A model generated the notes under the pieces. The model made no database searches. It saw only the letters and a list, made by a program, of their open reading frames with translations, and was not told the DNA's origin. The position numbers were made by a program, and so were the translations under genes. This document shows positions 1 to 5,566 of a stretch of 7,276 nt of DNA, one piece after another. Location of the stretch: the NCBI GenBank assembly GCA_049515175.1, contig JBEKUI010000237.1, positions 1-7,276 on the forward strand. The letters run 5' to 3'. This DNA is from JACQNR01 sp049515175. Its GTDB lineage: Bacteria; Acidobacteriota; Terriglobia; UBA7540. Every line of letters starts with the position of its first letter. Position 1 is the first letter of the stretch.

Positions 1-84
1 CTGTTCCACCGCCTCACCCGCGCTTGCCTCAGCACCAACACCATCACCTACAAAGACTTAGTGGCAGAACCGGAGCTAGCTTGA
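1..84 (+). CDS. C-terminal end of an unidentified protein (5' truncated)
   Basis: Frame 1 is open from the first base and ends with TGA at 82-84. It encodes 28 residues ending KDLVAEPELA. The sequence is basic and polar at first (HRLTRAC) and acidic at the end. I do not recognise a family from so short a tail, and the frame could be open by chance. The lack of stops, the codon use and the following 244-bp gap make the end of a real gene plausible. No convincing terminator hairpin follows the stop codon. Confidence 0.45.
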   Translation: MFHRLTRACLSTNTITYKDLVAEPELA

Positions 85-147
85 TATTCACATCTCGAGG
101 AACGAAGCCAGAATGTTGTTGATAATAAAGGATTGGGCCCGGAAAAC

Positions 148-189
148 AGTGACGAGTGACTGGTGACGGGTGATGAGCAGGAAGGGATG
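148..189. repeat. Degenerate tandem heptamer array A (about 6 units)
   Basis: Read in steps of seven the units are AGTGACG, AGTGACT, GGTGACG, GGTGATG, AGCAGGA and AGGGATG. The first four fit the consensus RGTGAYN closely; the last two are decayed. The array lies wholly between genes. In unit length and placement it resembles the short tandemly repeated repetitive (STRR) heptamers known from filamentous cyanobacteria. The sequence differs, and I do not claim the same origin. Confidence 0.7.
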
Positions 190-318
190 AATTCAGGGTT
201 CTGGCACGAGGAAAATCGGGCACCACGATAATGCTCTTCAGGCGTCATTGGAGGGGCTTGCCCTGGGCTGTCCAAAGGGGTAAAGTCATCTCAGCCTAGG
301 ATCCCTGCTGGCAGGCAC

Positions 319-322
319 GGAG
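319..322 (+). promoter_or_regulatory. Ribosome binding site for the gene at 329
   Basis: GGAG ends 6 nt before the ATG at 329. This supports that ATG, which also begins a good signal peptide. Confidence 0.55.
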
Positions 323-328
323 TACGAG

Positions 329-1003
329 ATGATCAGGCGCGTGATTTGGGTTCTTCTCCTGGCGCTCTTCCCTTCTGTGGGGCGCGGCCAGGGGGACGAC
401 TCCTCGTTCAAGCTCCCCGCCGGGAGCACCTTGGAGGTCCGCCTGATGAATACGCTCAGCACGCGGACCAACCAGGAGGGGGACCCCTTCACGGGCCGGA
501 TTGTGGAGCCTTTTTTCGCCAGGGGCGAGGAAGCTATTCCCGTCGGGAGCGCCCTGGAAGGCCGGGTGACCTATGTGAAGGATCCGGGTCACGTCACAGG
601 GAAGGCGGAGATGCGTCTGTTGGCAGAGAGCATCATCACCCCTCAGAATGTGAAGTACACGATCGTCGCGGCGCTTGAGGACGCTCACGGCGCGGGCGGC
701 GCGACCGTGAAGGACAAAGAAGGAACCATCCAGGGCGCGGGTAAGGATAAGAAGGCAGCGGCGAAGGAAGCCGGCATCGCCACGGGGATCGGCGCCGGCG
801 TGGGAGGGATTGCAGCAGGCGGCAAGGGCAGCCTTTACGGCGCTGGGGTGGGATTGCTCGCCTCGACGATTCACTCCATCGCCAAGCGCGGCAGGGACGT
901 GACTCTGCCCCAGGGCACCGAGCTGACATTTGTGATCTCGCGCGACTCTGTGGCGCAGCCCGCCAAGCCCGCCGCCCCGGCGCCCGTACCTCCCGCGCGT
1001 TGA
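329..1003 (+). CDS. Exported glycine-zipper protein, first of two tandem paralogs
   Basis: This encodes 224 residues. Residues 1-20 form a signal peptide: RR, then a hydrophobic stretch (VIWVLLLALF), ending near GRG-QG. Residues 28-110 form a probable beta-rich module with the motif LPAGSTLEVRL, then TN..GDPFT (47-55) and IPVGSALEGRV (70-80). Residues 148-180 are glycine-zipper-like (GIGAGVGG, then GAGVGLL), a pattern that often inserts in or packs against membranes. LPQGTELTFVISR (193-205) is a conserved strand, and the tail is rich in Pro and Ala. There are no cysteines. The gene 47 bp downstream repeats this architecture, so the pair is probably one operon. The PAG.L.VRL/GD.F/IP.GS.V.G pattern recalls uncharacterised envelope proteins and, loosely, the VirB10/TrbI beta-barrel. 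A conjugation role is not supported here. Export is likely; the function is unknown. Confidence 0.87.
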   Translation: MIRRVIWVLLLALFPSVGRGQGDDSSFKLPAGSTLEVRLMNTLSTRTNQEGDPFTGRIVEPFFARGEEAIPVGSALEGRVTYVKDPGHVTGKAEMRLLAESIITPQNVKYTIVAALEDAHGAGGATVKDKEGTIQGAGKDKKAAAKEAGIATGIGAGVGGIAAGGKGSLYGAGVGLLASTIHSIAKRGRDVTLPQGTELTFVISRDSVAQPAKPAAPAPVPPAR

Positions 1004-1038
1004 GGCGAGACGCAGAGTTACTCGTAACAGTAATGCGT

Positions 1039-1045
1039 GAGGAGG
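1039..1045 (+). promoter_or_regulatory. Ribosome binding site that sets the start at 1051
   Basis: GAGGAGG lies 5 nt before the ATG at 1051, a strong Shine-Dalgarno match. The frame stays open upstream to 1000, but starting there would add 17 residues ahead of the signal peptide. The 1051 start is therefore preferred. Confidence 0.75.
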
Positions 1046-1050
1046 CGATT

Positions 1051-1818
1051 ATGAAATGTAGGATTACTCTTGGAGTGGCTATCCTCGCGTGCTTCACGAC
1101 AGGCGCCTTCGCCGAAGAGGCCGTCCAGCGCCCCATGCTCCCGGCCGGCAGCCTTCTTCGTGTCCGCCTGAAGACCACCCTCAGCGACAAGACCAACAAG
1201 AACGGCGACCCTTTCACCGCCATGCTCTACGAGCCGGTGACGGCCAACGGTGAGGACGTGCTCCCCGCCGGGAGCATGGTGAAGGGCCACGTGGCCTTCG
1301 TCAAGGAATCGGGCCGCGTGAAGGGCGTGGCCGAGATGCGCCTGGTGGCGGATACCATCACCCTGCCCGAAGGCGACGCCCACTATAACCTTTCCGCCAG
1401 CCTCGACGACGCGCAGGGTAGCGATTGCCTGAAAGTCGCCAACTCTGAGGAGGGCAAGATCAAAGGCTGCGGCAAGAACGCCAAGAACACGCTTAAGAAC
1501 ACGGCCATCGGCGCGGGCGCCGGAGCAGCTGGAGGCTTGATGGCGGGCATGATCACGCGCGGCGGGTGCAGCTACTATTACGGCTGCTATCCCAGCAGCG
1601 GACCCGGCGTGGGAACGGATGTGATGTACGGAGCAGGTCTGGGCGCGGGGACGGCGCTCGTCTACAGCCTCTTCAAACACAACAAGCACATCATCCTGGT
1701 GCAGGGCGCAGAGTTGACCTTCATCATCAACCGCTCGGTGAATTCGGAAGGCGATGCCACGCCGGCTGCGGCCGCCGAGCCTGCCAAGGCCGAACCCCCA
1801 GCGCCCGACAATCCCTGA
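1051..1818 (+). CDS. Exported glycine-zipper protein, second tandem paralog, with cysteine pairs
   Basis: This encodes 255 residues from the ATG with the strong ribosome binding site. The signal peptide is 1-21, with probable cleavage after AFA. ILAC at 11-14 is only a poor lipobox, so a lipoprotein is less likely. The order matches the upstream gene: LPAGSLLRVRL (30-40), TNKNGDPFT (48-56), LPAGSMVKGHV (71-81), AEMRLVADTI (94-103), glycine zipper 153-167 and 188-200, VQGAELTFIINR (217-228), then an Ala/Pro/Glu tail. Unlike the first copy it carries Cys126 and Cys140 flanking a short loop. It also has an inserted loop, GGCSYYYGCYPSSGPG, between the two glycine-rich segments, with Cys173 and Cys179. 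Outside the cytoplasm these could form two disulfides. It begins 47 bp after the first paralog and ends 18 bp before the convergent ypdA. The function is unknown; an envelope-associated role is inferred. Confidence 0.87.
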   Translation: MKCRITLGVAILACFTTGAFAEEAVQRPMLPAGSLLRVRLKTTLSDKTNKNGDPFTAMLYEPVTANGEDVLPAGSMVKGHVAFVKESGRVKGVAEMRLVADTITLPEGDAHYNLSASLDDAQGSDCLKVANSEEGKIKGCGKNAKNTLKNTAIGAGAGAAGGLMAGMITRGGCSYYYGCYPSSGPGVGTDVMYGAGLGAGTALVYSLFKHNKHIILVQGAELTFIINRSVNSEGDATPAAAAEPAKAEPPAPDNP

Positions 1819-1836
1819 ACGACGCGCGGGCGCGCC

Positions 1837-2820
1837 TCACAGTTTCCGCCGGATATCCGCCACAATCTGCCTGCCGTGGAAGCGCCCGTTCTCGATGAAG
1901 ATCTCGTTGGTGTCCATGCCCGCGATGACCACTCCCGCCAGGTACACACCTGGCACGTTACTCTCCAGGGTTTCGGAATGGCAGGTGGGGCGCAGCGTCT
2001 GCGGATTGACCTCGATACCCACGCTGCGCAGGAGATCGAAATCGGGGTGATAGCCGGTCAGGGCGAAGACGTAGTCGTTCTCGATTCGCTGGGCTCCCAG
2101 GCCCGCCTGCTGGATGCCGACCCAGCCCGGCGCGATCTCCTTCAGTTCCGCCTGAAAGAACGCCTTGATCGATCCCTCTTTGATGCGGTTCTCGATGTCA
2201 GGGCGGATCCAGTACTTGATGTGGCGGCTCAACTCCGGCTCGCGCACGATCAACGTGACCTCGGCGCCGTGGCGGCAGAGGTCGAGCGCGGCAATCGCCG
2301 CCGAATTGGCCCCGCCAATGACCGCCACCTTCAGGCCGAAGAACTCGTGGGCCTCCGAATAGTAGTGGGAGACCTTGGGCAGGTCTTCACCCGGAATCCC
2401 GAGCAGGTTGGGCAGGTCGTAGTAGCCGGTCGCCAGAACGACGTTGCGCGTCGCGTGGCACTTCCCTTCTCCGTTGCGCGCTTCGCTAACGACGCGGAAA
2501 GCTCCGTCCGCACCCTCGACTCCCAGCACGCGCTCGAAATAGCGGACGGGCACACGGTAATGTTCCGCGGCGCGGCGGTAATACTCGAGCGCCTCGGCGC
2601 GCGTGGGTTTCAGATTGACGCTGGCGAAGGGGATGTCGCCGATTTCCAGCCGCTCGCGCGTGGTGAAGAAGGTCATGCCGGCGGGATAGTGGAAGAGCGA
2701 GTTGACCAGACAGCCCTTCTCGATCACCAGCACATTCAATCCGGCCCGCGTCGCCTCGATCGCGCAGGCCAGACCTGTCGGCCCCGCACCCACTACGAGT
2801 AGATCCAGCAGTTCGCTCAT
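1837..2820 (-). CDS. ypdA: YpdA-family bacillithiol disulfide reductase (FAD/NADPH)
   Basis: This encodes 327 residues, close to the roughly 328 of the Staphylococcus aureus enzyme. The FAD-binding motif GAGPTG is at 11-16, followed by an acidic strand end (VIEKG, 32-36). The family signatures NSLFHYPAGMTFF (40-52) and LEIGDIPF (58-65) follow. ATGYYD is at 130-135. The NADPH Rossmann motif GGANSA is at 169-174. VFALTGYHPD is at 251-260, and AGVVIAGMDTNEIFIENG is at 295-312. There is no thioredoxin-reductase CxxC, as usual for YpdA. The family reduces bacillithiol disulfide in the cytosol with NADPH. The reactive Cys14 reported for S. aureus YpdA is Thr15 here. The ATG at 2820 matches the family N-terminus; the frame is open to 2964, but those extra residues look non-coding. 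The Shine-Dalgarno is weak, and a TTG 12 nt upstream is an alternative. No other bacillithiol gene is in the window. Confidence 0.92.
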   Translation of the reverse strand: MSELLDLLVVGAGPTGLACAIEATRAGLNVLVIEKGCLVNSLFHYPAGMTFFTTRERLEIGDIPFASVNLKPTRAEALEYYRRAAEHYRVPVRYFERVLGVEGADGAFRVVSEARNGEGKCHATRNVVLATGYYDLPNLLGIPGEDLPKVSHYYSEAHEFFGLKVAVIGGANSAAIAALDLCRHGAEVTLIVREPELSRHIKYWIRPDIENRIKEGSIKAFFQAELKEIAPGWVGIQQAGLGAQRIENDYVFALTGYHPDFDLLRSVGIEVNPQTLRPTCHSETLESNVPGVYLAGVVIAGMDTNEIFIENGRFHGRQIVADIRRKL

Positions 2821-2851
2821 CCCGGTCGTCAACCCCCGCAACCTAAGAGAC

Positions 2852-2879
2852 GTCAGAAAGCAGTATGCAGGAAGCAGTG
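2852..2879. repeat. Degenerate tandem heptamer array B (about 4 units)
   Basis: The units in register are GTCAGAA, AGCAGTA, TGCAGGA and AGCAGTG, which fit roughly WGCAGNR. This is the shortest and most decayed array, so it is the least certain of the four. It overlaps the proposed -10 of ypdA. Confidence 0.5.
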
Positions 2880-2891
2880 GGCCGGAGACAA
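2862..2891 (-). promoter_or_regulatory. Possible sigma-70-type promoter for ypdA
   Basis: On the minus strand TTGTCT (2886-2891) is followed after 18 bp by CATACT (2862-2867). Each matches the bacterial consensus at 4 of 6 positions. Transcription would start about 35 nt before the ATG. The score is modest, and the -10 lies inside a repeat. Confidence 0.25.
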
Positions 2892-2893
2892 GA

Positions 2894-2913
2894 GTTCGGC
2901 ATGACCTCCGAAC
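2894..2913. promoter_or_regulatory. Perfect inverted repeat, candidate operator
   Basis: GTTCGG at 2894-2899 and CCGAAC at 2908-2913 are exact inverted copies 8 bp apart, giving about 14 bp from centre to centre. The site lies between the two proposed divergent promoters: next to the ypdA -35 and over the -35 position of the SpeE-like gene. That placement suits a dimeric regulator acting on both. No regulator gene is in the window. Confidence 0.33.
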
Positions 2914-2918
2914 GATTC

Positions 2919-2927
2919 TGGTAAGAT
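2919..2927 (+). promoter_or_regulatory. Possible extended -10 promoter for the SpeE-like gene
   Basis: TG-G-TAAGAT fits the extended -10 form, with the hexamer 4 of 6 to consensus. No good -35 lies 17 bp upstream, which extended -10 promoters can tolerate. Transcription would start near 2934, about 20 nt before the ATG at 2955. Confidence 0.33.
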
Positions 2928-2954
2928 GCGGGCCTTCTTCATTCGGTGCCGACA

Positions 2955-5105
2955 ATGGCGTCACAGCCCGAACGAGATCGCGACACGGAAAGGGCCGGCG
3001 AGGCGACCGGCGGGGAGTGGGATCGGAAAGTCCTCTACGGCTTTACCATCTTCCTGAGCTCCTTCCTCTCCTTTCAGGTCCAGCCCCTGATCGCCAAGCT
3101 CATCCTGCCGTGGTTCGGCGGCGCCGCGGCGGTGTGGACAACCTCCCTGGTCTTCTTCCAAGTCGTACTGCTGTTCGGCTATAGCTACGCGCACGCGCTC
3201 ACGCGCTGGCTTCGCCCCACACTCCAAGGACGGGTTCACTTCGCGCTGCTGGCTGCGAGCTTGCTGGCCCTGCCCATCATCCCCAATCCGGCATTGAAGA
3301 CCGCCGTAGCCGTGGCGCCCGCCCTGCGTGTGTTGCTCCTGCTGACGCTCACCACCGGCCTGCCCTACTTCCTCCTCACTTCGACGAGTCCCCTCTTGCA
3401 GGCCTGGTACGCGGAGGAGCGCCGGAGCGATTCGGCATATCGCTTCTACGCGCTTTCAAATGCCGGCTCGCTCCTCGCCGTGCTGAGTTACCCGATACTA
3501 TTCGAGCCGAACTTCTCCCTCCGCCACCAAGCTCAAGGCTGGTCCGCGGCTTACGTCTTGGCCTGCCTGGCGCTCGCCGTCGTTGCGATCCTGCGCCGGC
3601 CGGGCGCGGCGCGCGAAGCCTCGCCCGAGTCGGCAAGTACGATCTCGTGGACAACGCGTGCCCTCTGGCTGGCGCTACCTGCCTGCGGCTCGGCGCTGCT
3701 GCTCTCCATCACCAATCATGTCTCGCAAGACCTGGCGGCGATTCCGCTCCTCTGGGTAATCCCACTCAGCCTCTATCTGCTGAGCTTTATCCTCTGTTTT
3801 GAGGGCCGGGGTTGGTATCACCGCAGTCTGTTTCTGCGCCTGCTGGCGGTGGCGCTGGGAGCGATGGCTTACGCGCTGCAGCCGGAGTTCGCGAGCGCCA
3901 GCCTGATCCTGCTGGTGCCGCTCTACTGCGTGGGGCTGTTCGTCTGCTGCATGGTCTGCCACGGCGAATTGGCGAGATTGAAGCCGCCTACACAGCACCT
4001 CACAGAGTTCTACGCGATGGTTTCCCTGGGCGGGGCAGTGGGCGGGCTGTTCGTCGCGCTACTTGCGCCGGTGGTGTTCAAGGGTTATTTCGAGCTGCCG
4101 GTCGCGCTCGGTGGATGCGCGCTGCTGGTGCTGGCAGTTCTGCATCGCGACCCGCAGAGTCCGTTCTATAGAGCCCGCTGGCAACCCGCCTGGCTGGTCG
4201 TGGTGCTCATCGCCCTGGGCATCAACGCCAGCTTGTTGGCGGCGGTCATCAAGCAAAGTACGCAGTCGCGCGTCATGGTGCGGAACTTCTTCGGCACGCT
4301 GCGTGAGGCCGACGTTGACTTTGCGCCCTCGGACTCCAGCCGCCCGTCATCGCCTGCGCCGCTCCAGGCGATGGCGCGGCGTCAACTCATCAACGGTCCC
4401 ATCCAGCACGGCGTGCAGTTTCTCGCCGCCGAGCGCCGCCGCGAGCCCACGGCATACTACAGCCGGCAATCCGGCGCGGGGCTGGCGATCCAGGCGGCGA
4501 GCCAGCGCGGCGCGCTGCGTGTGGGCGTTGTCGGGCTGGGAGTGGGAACCCTCGCCGCGTACGGCCGCGCGGGCGACCGTTACACGTTCTACGAGATCAA
4601 TCCTCAGGTGATCGAACTCGCCGGCAGGGACTTCACGTTCCTGCGCGATTCGGCGGCGAAGGTCGTGATCGTCTCCGGTGACGCGCGCCTGGCGCTCGAA
4701 GCCCAACCCCCACAGGGCTTCGACATGCTGGCCGTGGATGCCTTCTCGGGCGACGCCATCCCGGTGCACTTGCTCACGCGCGAGGCGTTCGAGCTCTACT
4801 TCCGCCACCTCAAAGCCGACGGCGTGCTCGCCGTGCACATCTCGAACAGCTACCTCAACCTTCAACCAGTGGTCGAGCGCGCGGCGGCATACTTCGGGAA
4901 GCCCGCCGTCAGTGTCGTCAACCAGGACGACCCGGCCAACGGCGTCTTCCGCTCGACGTGGATTCTGATCGCTGCCCAGCCGGAATCCCTCGCTTCACCA
5001 GAGATTCGGCCAGTGGGGGTGCCGCTGCCGCGAACGTCCAACTTCCGGCTTTGGACGGACGATTACAGCAACCTGCTGGGAATCCTGAAGTGGGTCCTGG
5101 GTTAG
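2955..5105 (+). CDS. Polytopic membrane protein fused to a spermidine-synthase-like domain
   Basis: This encodes 716 residues from the ATG at 2955; a GTG at 2946 in the same frame is an alternative, and neither has a clear Shine-Dalgarno. Residues 25-435 hold roughly 10-13 hydrophobic segments with motifs typical of this fused family: QPLIAKLILPWFGG (43-56), YFLLTSTSPLLQAWY (138-152), YALSNAGSLLA (165-175), SITNHVSQDLAAIPLLW (251-267) and VCHGELARLKP (334-344). The C-terminal domain begins near 475 with LINGPIQHG (478-486). Its SAM-type Rossmann loop VVGLGVGT is at 525-532, an acidic YEINP at 546-550, a GDAR at the next strand, and VDAFSGDAIPVHLLT from 594. The GGGDGG signature of true aminopropyltransferases is absent, so spermidine synthesis cannot be assumed. 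Databases often call such proteins fused MFS/spermidine synthase. No speD or other polyamine gene is nearby. Confidence 0.9.
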   Translation: MASQPERDRDTERAGEATGGEWDRKVLYGFTIFLSSFLSFQVQPLIAKLILPWFGGAAAVWTTSLVFFQVVLLFGYSYAHALTRWLRPTLQGRVHFALLAASLLALPIIPNPALKTAVAVAPALRVLLLLTLTTGLPYFLLTSTSPLLQAWYAEERRSDSAYRFYALSNAGSLLAVLSYPILFEPNFSLRHQAQGWSAAYVLACLALAVVAILRRPGAAREASPESASTISWTTRALWLALPACGSALLLSITNHVSQDLAAIPLLWVIPLSLYLLSFILCFEGRGWYHRSLFLRLLAVALGAMAYALQPEFASASLILLVPLYCVGLFVCCMVCHGELARLKPPTQHLTEFYAMVSLGGAVGGLFVALLAPVVFKGYFELPVALGGCALLVLAVLHRDPQSPFYRARWQPAWLVVVLIALGINASLLAAVIKQSTQSRVMVRNFFGTLREADVDFAPSDSSRPSSPAPLQAMARRQLINGPIQHGVQFLAAERRREPTAYYSRQSGAGLAIQAASQRGALRVGVVGLGVGTLAAYGRAGDRYTFYEINPQVIELAGRDFTFLRDSAAKVVIVSGDARLALEAQPPQGFDMLAVDAFSGDAIPVHLLTREAFELYFRHLKADGVLAVHISNSYLNLQPVVERAAAYFGKPAVSVVNQDDPANGVFRSTWILIAAQPESLASPEIRPVGVPLPRTSNFRLWTDDYSNLLGILKWVLG

Positions 5106-5431
5106 CTTGGGCTCAGGATCTCGCCCAGATGCTTCTTGAACTGCTCGTAGGCGGCGAGCAGCTCGGGCGTAGCGGGAACAGACTGCTCGTGAAAGACGAA
5201 CGCCTTCCCTCCCGGCTTTTCGACGAGCATCCCAATGCTTTCACCTATCAAGTAGCCCGCCTGGCTGAAGAGCGTCAGATTGCCACCCGTGGGATTGAGC
5301 AGCGCCACGAACCCGTCGCGCTCGACGGCAAAGTAGGCTCCGTAGCGTTCCAAAGTCAGGAAGCGAAAGCCGGCGCGCAGCAACCTTTCCAGAATCTCGA
5401 CCTGCGCGGGCGTGAGGCTGAGCTCATCCAT
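5102..5431 (-). CDS. Small protein of unknown function
   Basis: This encodes 109 residues from the ATG at 5431. It starts with a helical segment (LTPAQVEILERLLRAG, 6-21). A probable beta-rich middle follows: FLTLERYGAYFAVERDG (24-40) and FVALLNPTGGNLTLFSQAGY (41-60). It ends with a helix (TPELLAAYEQFKKHL, 88-102). There is no signal peptide, membrane segment or cysteine, so it is probably cytosolic. I do not recognise the family. The frame extends upstream to a GTG at 5515, but that stretch contains a heptamer array and two perfect hairpins and looks non-coding. No clear Shine-Dalgarno precedes 5431. Its stop overlaps the stop of the convergent SpeE-like gene by 4 bp. It could be cotranscribed with the propeller gene upstream, unless the hairpins between them end transcription. 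Confidence 0.75.
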   Translation of the reverse strand: MDELSLTPAQVEILERLLRAGFRFLTLERYGAYFAVERDGFVALLNPTGGNLTLFSQAGYLIGESIGMLVEKPGGKAFVFHEQSVPATPELLAAYEQFKKHLGEILSPS

Positions 5432-5432
5432 C

Positions 5433-5460
5433 AGGAAATGGCGAATAGTGAATGGCCTCG
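5433..5460. repeat. Degenerate tandem heptamer array C (about 3-4 units)
   Basis: The units on the plus strand are AGGAAAT, GGCGAAT, AGTGAAT and GGCCTCG. The middle two fit RGYGAAT well; the outer two are decayed. It lies immediately before the ATG at 5431, in the place where a Shine-Dalgarno would be expected. Confidence 0.5.
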
Positions 5461-5486
5461 CTTCAGAGTTTCTGCCAAGCCATCCA

Positions 5487-5524
5487 GGGTCAACAGACCC
5501 GAAGAACCGGCGCACGGGGTTCTT
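5487..5524 (-). terminator. Two adjacent perfect hairpins after the propeller gene, possible terminator
   Basis: In minus-strand order, the first hairpin pairs AAGAACC with GGTTCTT (5518-5524 with 5502-5508), with a 9-nt loop. One base later GGGTC pairs with GACCC (5496-5500 with 5487-5491) around a TGTT loop. Both stems are exact. They begin about 30 nt after the stop codon at 5554, a suitable place for a terminator of the propeller transcript. There is no run of T after either stem, so a textbook intrinsic terminator is not shown. An mRNA-end stabiliser or a mobile repeat remnant would fit equally well. Confidence 0.4.
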
Positions 5525-5566
5525 ACTGCCGACTGCTGACGGTCAACTGCTGACTATTGTACTGCC
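5525..5566. repeat. Degenerate tandem heptamer array D (about 6 units), includes a stop codon
   Basis: The plus-strand units are ACTGCCG, ACTGCTG, ACGGTCA, ACTGCTG, ACTATTG and TACTGCC. Two are identical and a third differs from them at one base. On the minus strand they read as CAGCAGT-type units. The array covers the stop and the last four codons of the propeller gene and runs up to the hairpin pair. It is the clearest array apart from A. Confidence 0.65.

Larger units (their letters stand above)
85..328. other. Intergenic gap with a heptamer array
   Basis: This gap lies between the truncated first gene and the gene at 329. It contains the period-7 repeat at 148-189, described separately. 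GATAAT occurs at 121-126 and again at 227-232, each resembling a -10 box, but neither has a good -35 box 16-18 bp upstream, so I do not call a promoter. A short palindrome, CCTGC-TG-GCAGG, at 304-315 sits just before the ribosome binding site of the next gene. Small open frames cross the gap on the minus strand but are low-complexity products of the repeat. Confidence 0.5.
2821..2954. other. Divergent intergenic control region
   Basis: These 134 bp separate the divergent starts of ypdA and the SpeE-like gene, so promoters for both should lie here. From the ypdA side it holds heptamer array B, a possible minus-strand promoter, a perfect 6-bp inverted repeat and an extended -10 facing the plus-strand gene. 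Confidence 0.6.

Noticed and set aside
48..275. A 75-codon minus-strand frame across the first gap
   Set aside because: Its Ser/Pro/His-rich product comes from reading through the heptamer repeat and overlaps the end of the first gene.
304..315. CCTGC-TG-GCAGG palindrome before the gene at 329 as an operator or leader hairpin
   Set aside because: It is short and isolated, and the 2-nt centre makes it a weak hairpin. No promoter could be placed to give it meaning.
1819..1836. GCGC-GGGC-GCGC as a bidirectional terminator between convergent genes
   Set aside because: The stem is only 4 bp with no T-run, and such strings are common in sequence this rich in GC.
1876..2802. A 308-codon open frame on the plus strand antisense to ypdA
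   Set aside because: The minus strand matches YpdA along its whole length. The antisense product is rich in Arg, Asp and Val with no coherent fold motif.
2821..2964. N-terminal extension of ypdA by 48 codons
   Set aside because: It would cross the heptamer array and the inverted repeat, and would overlap the start of the divergent gene. The family N-terminus starts at the ATG at 2820.
5432..5515. Start of the small minus-strand gene at the GTG at 5515
   Set aside because: The added stretch contains array C and hairpin stems and has no ribosome binding site. The protein-like sequence begins at the ATG at 5431.
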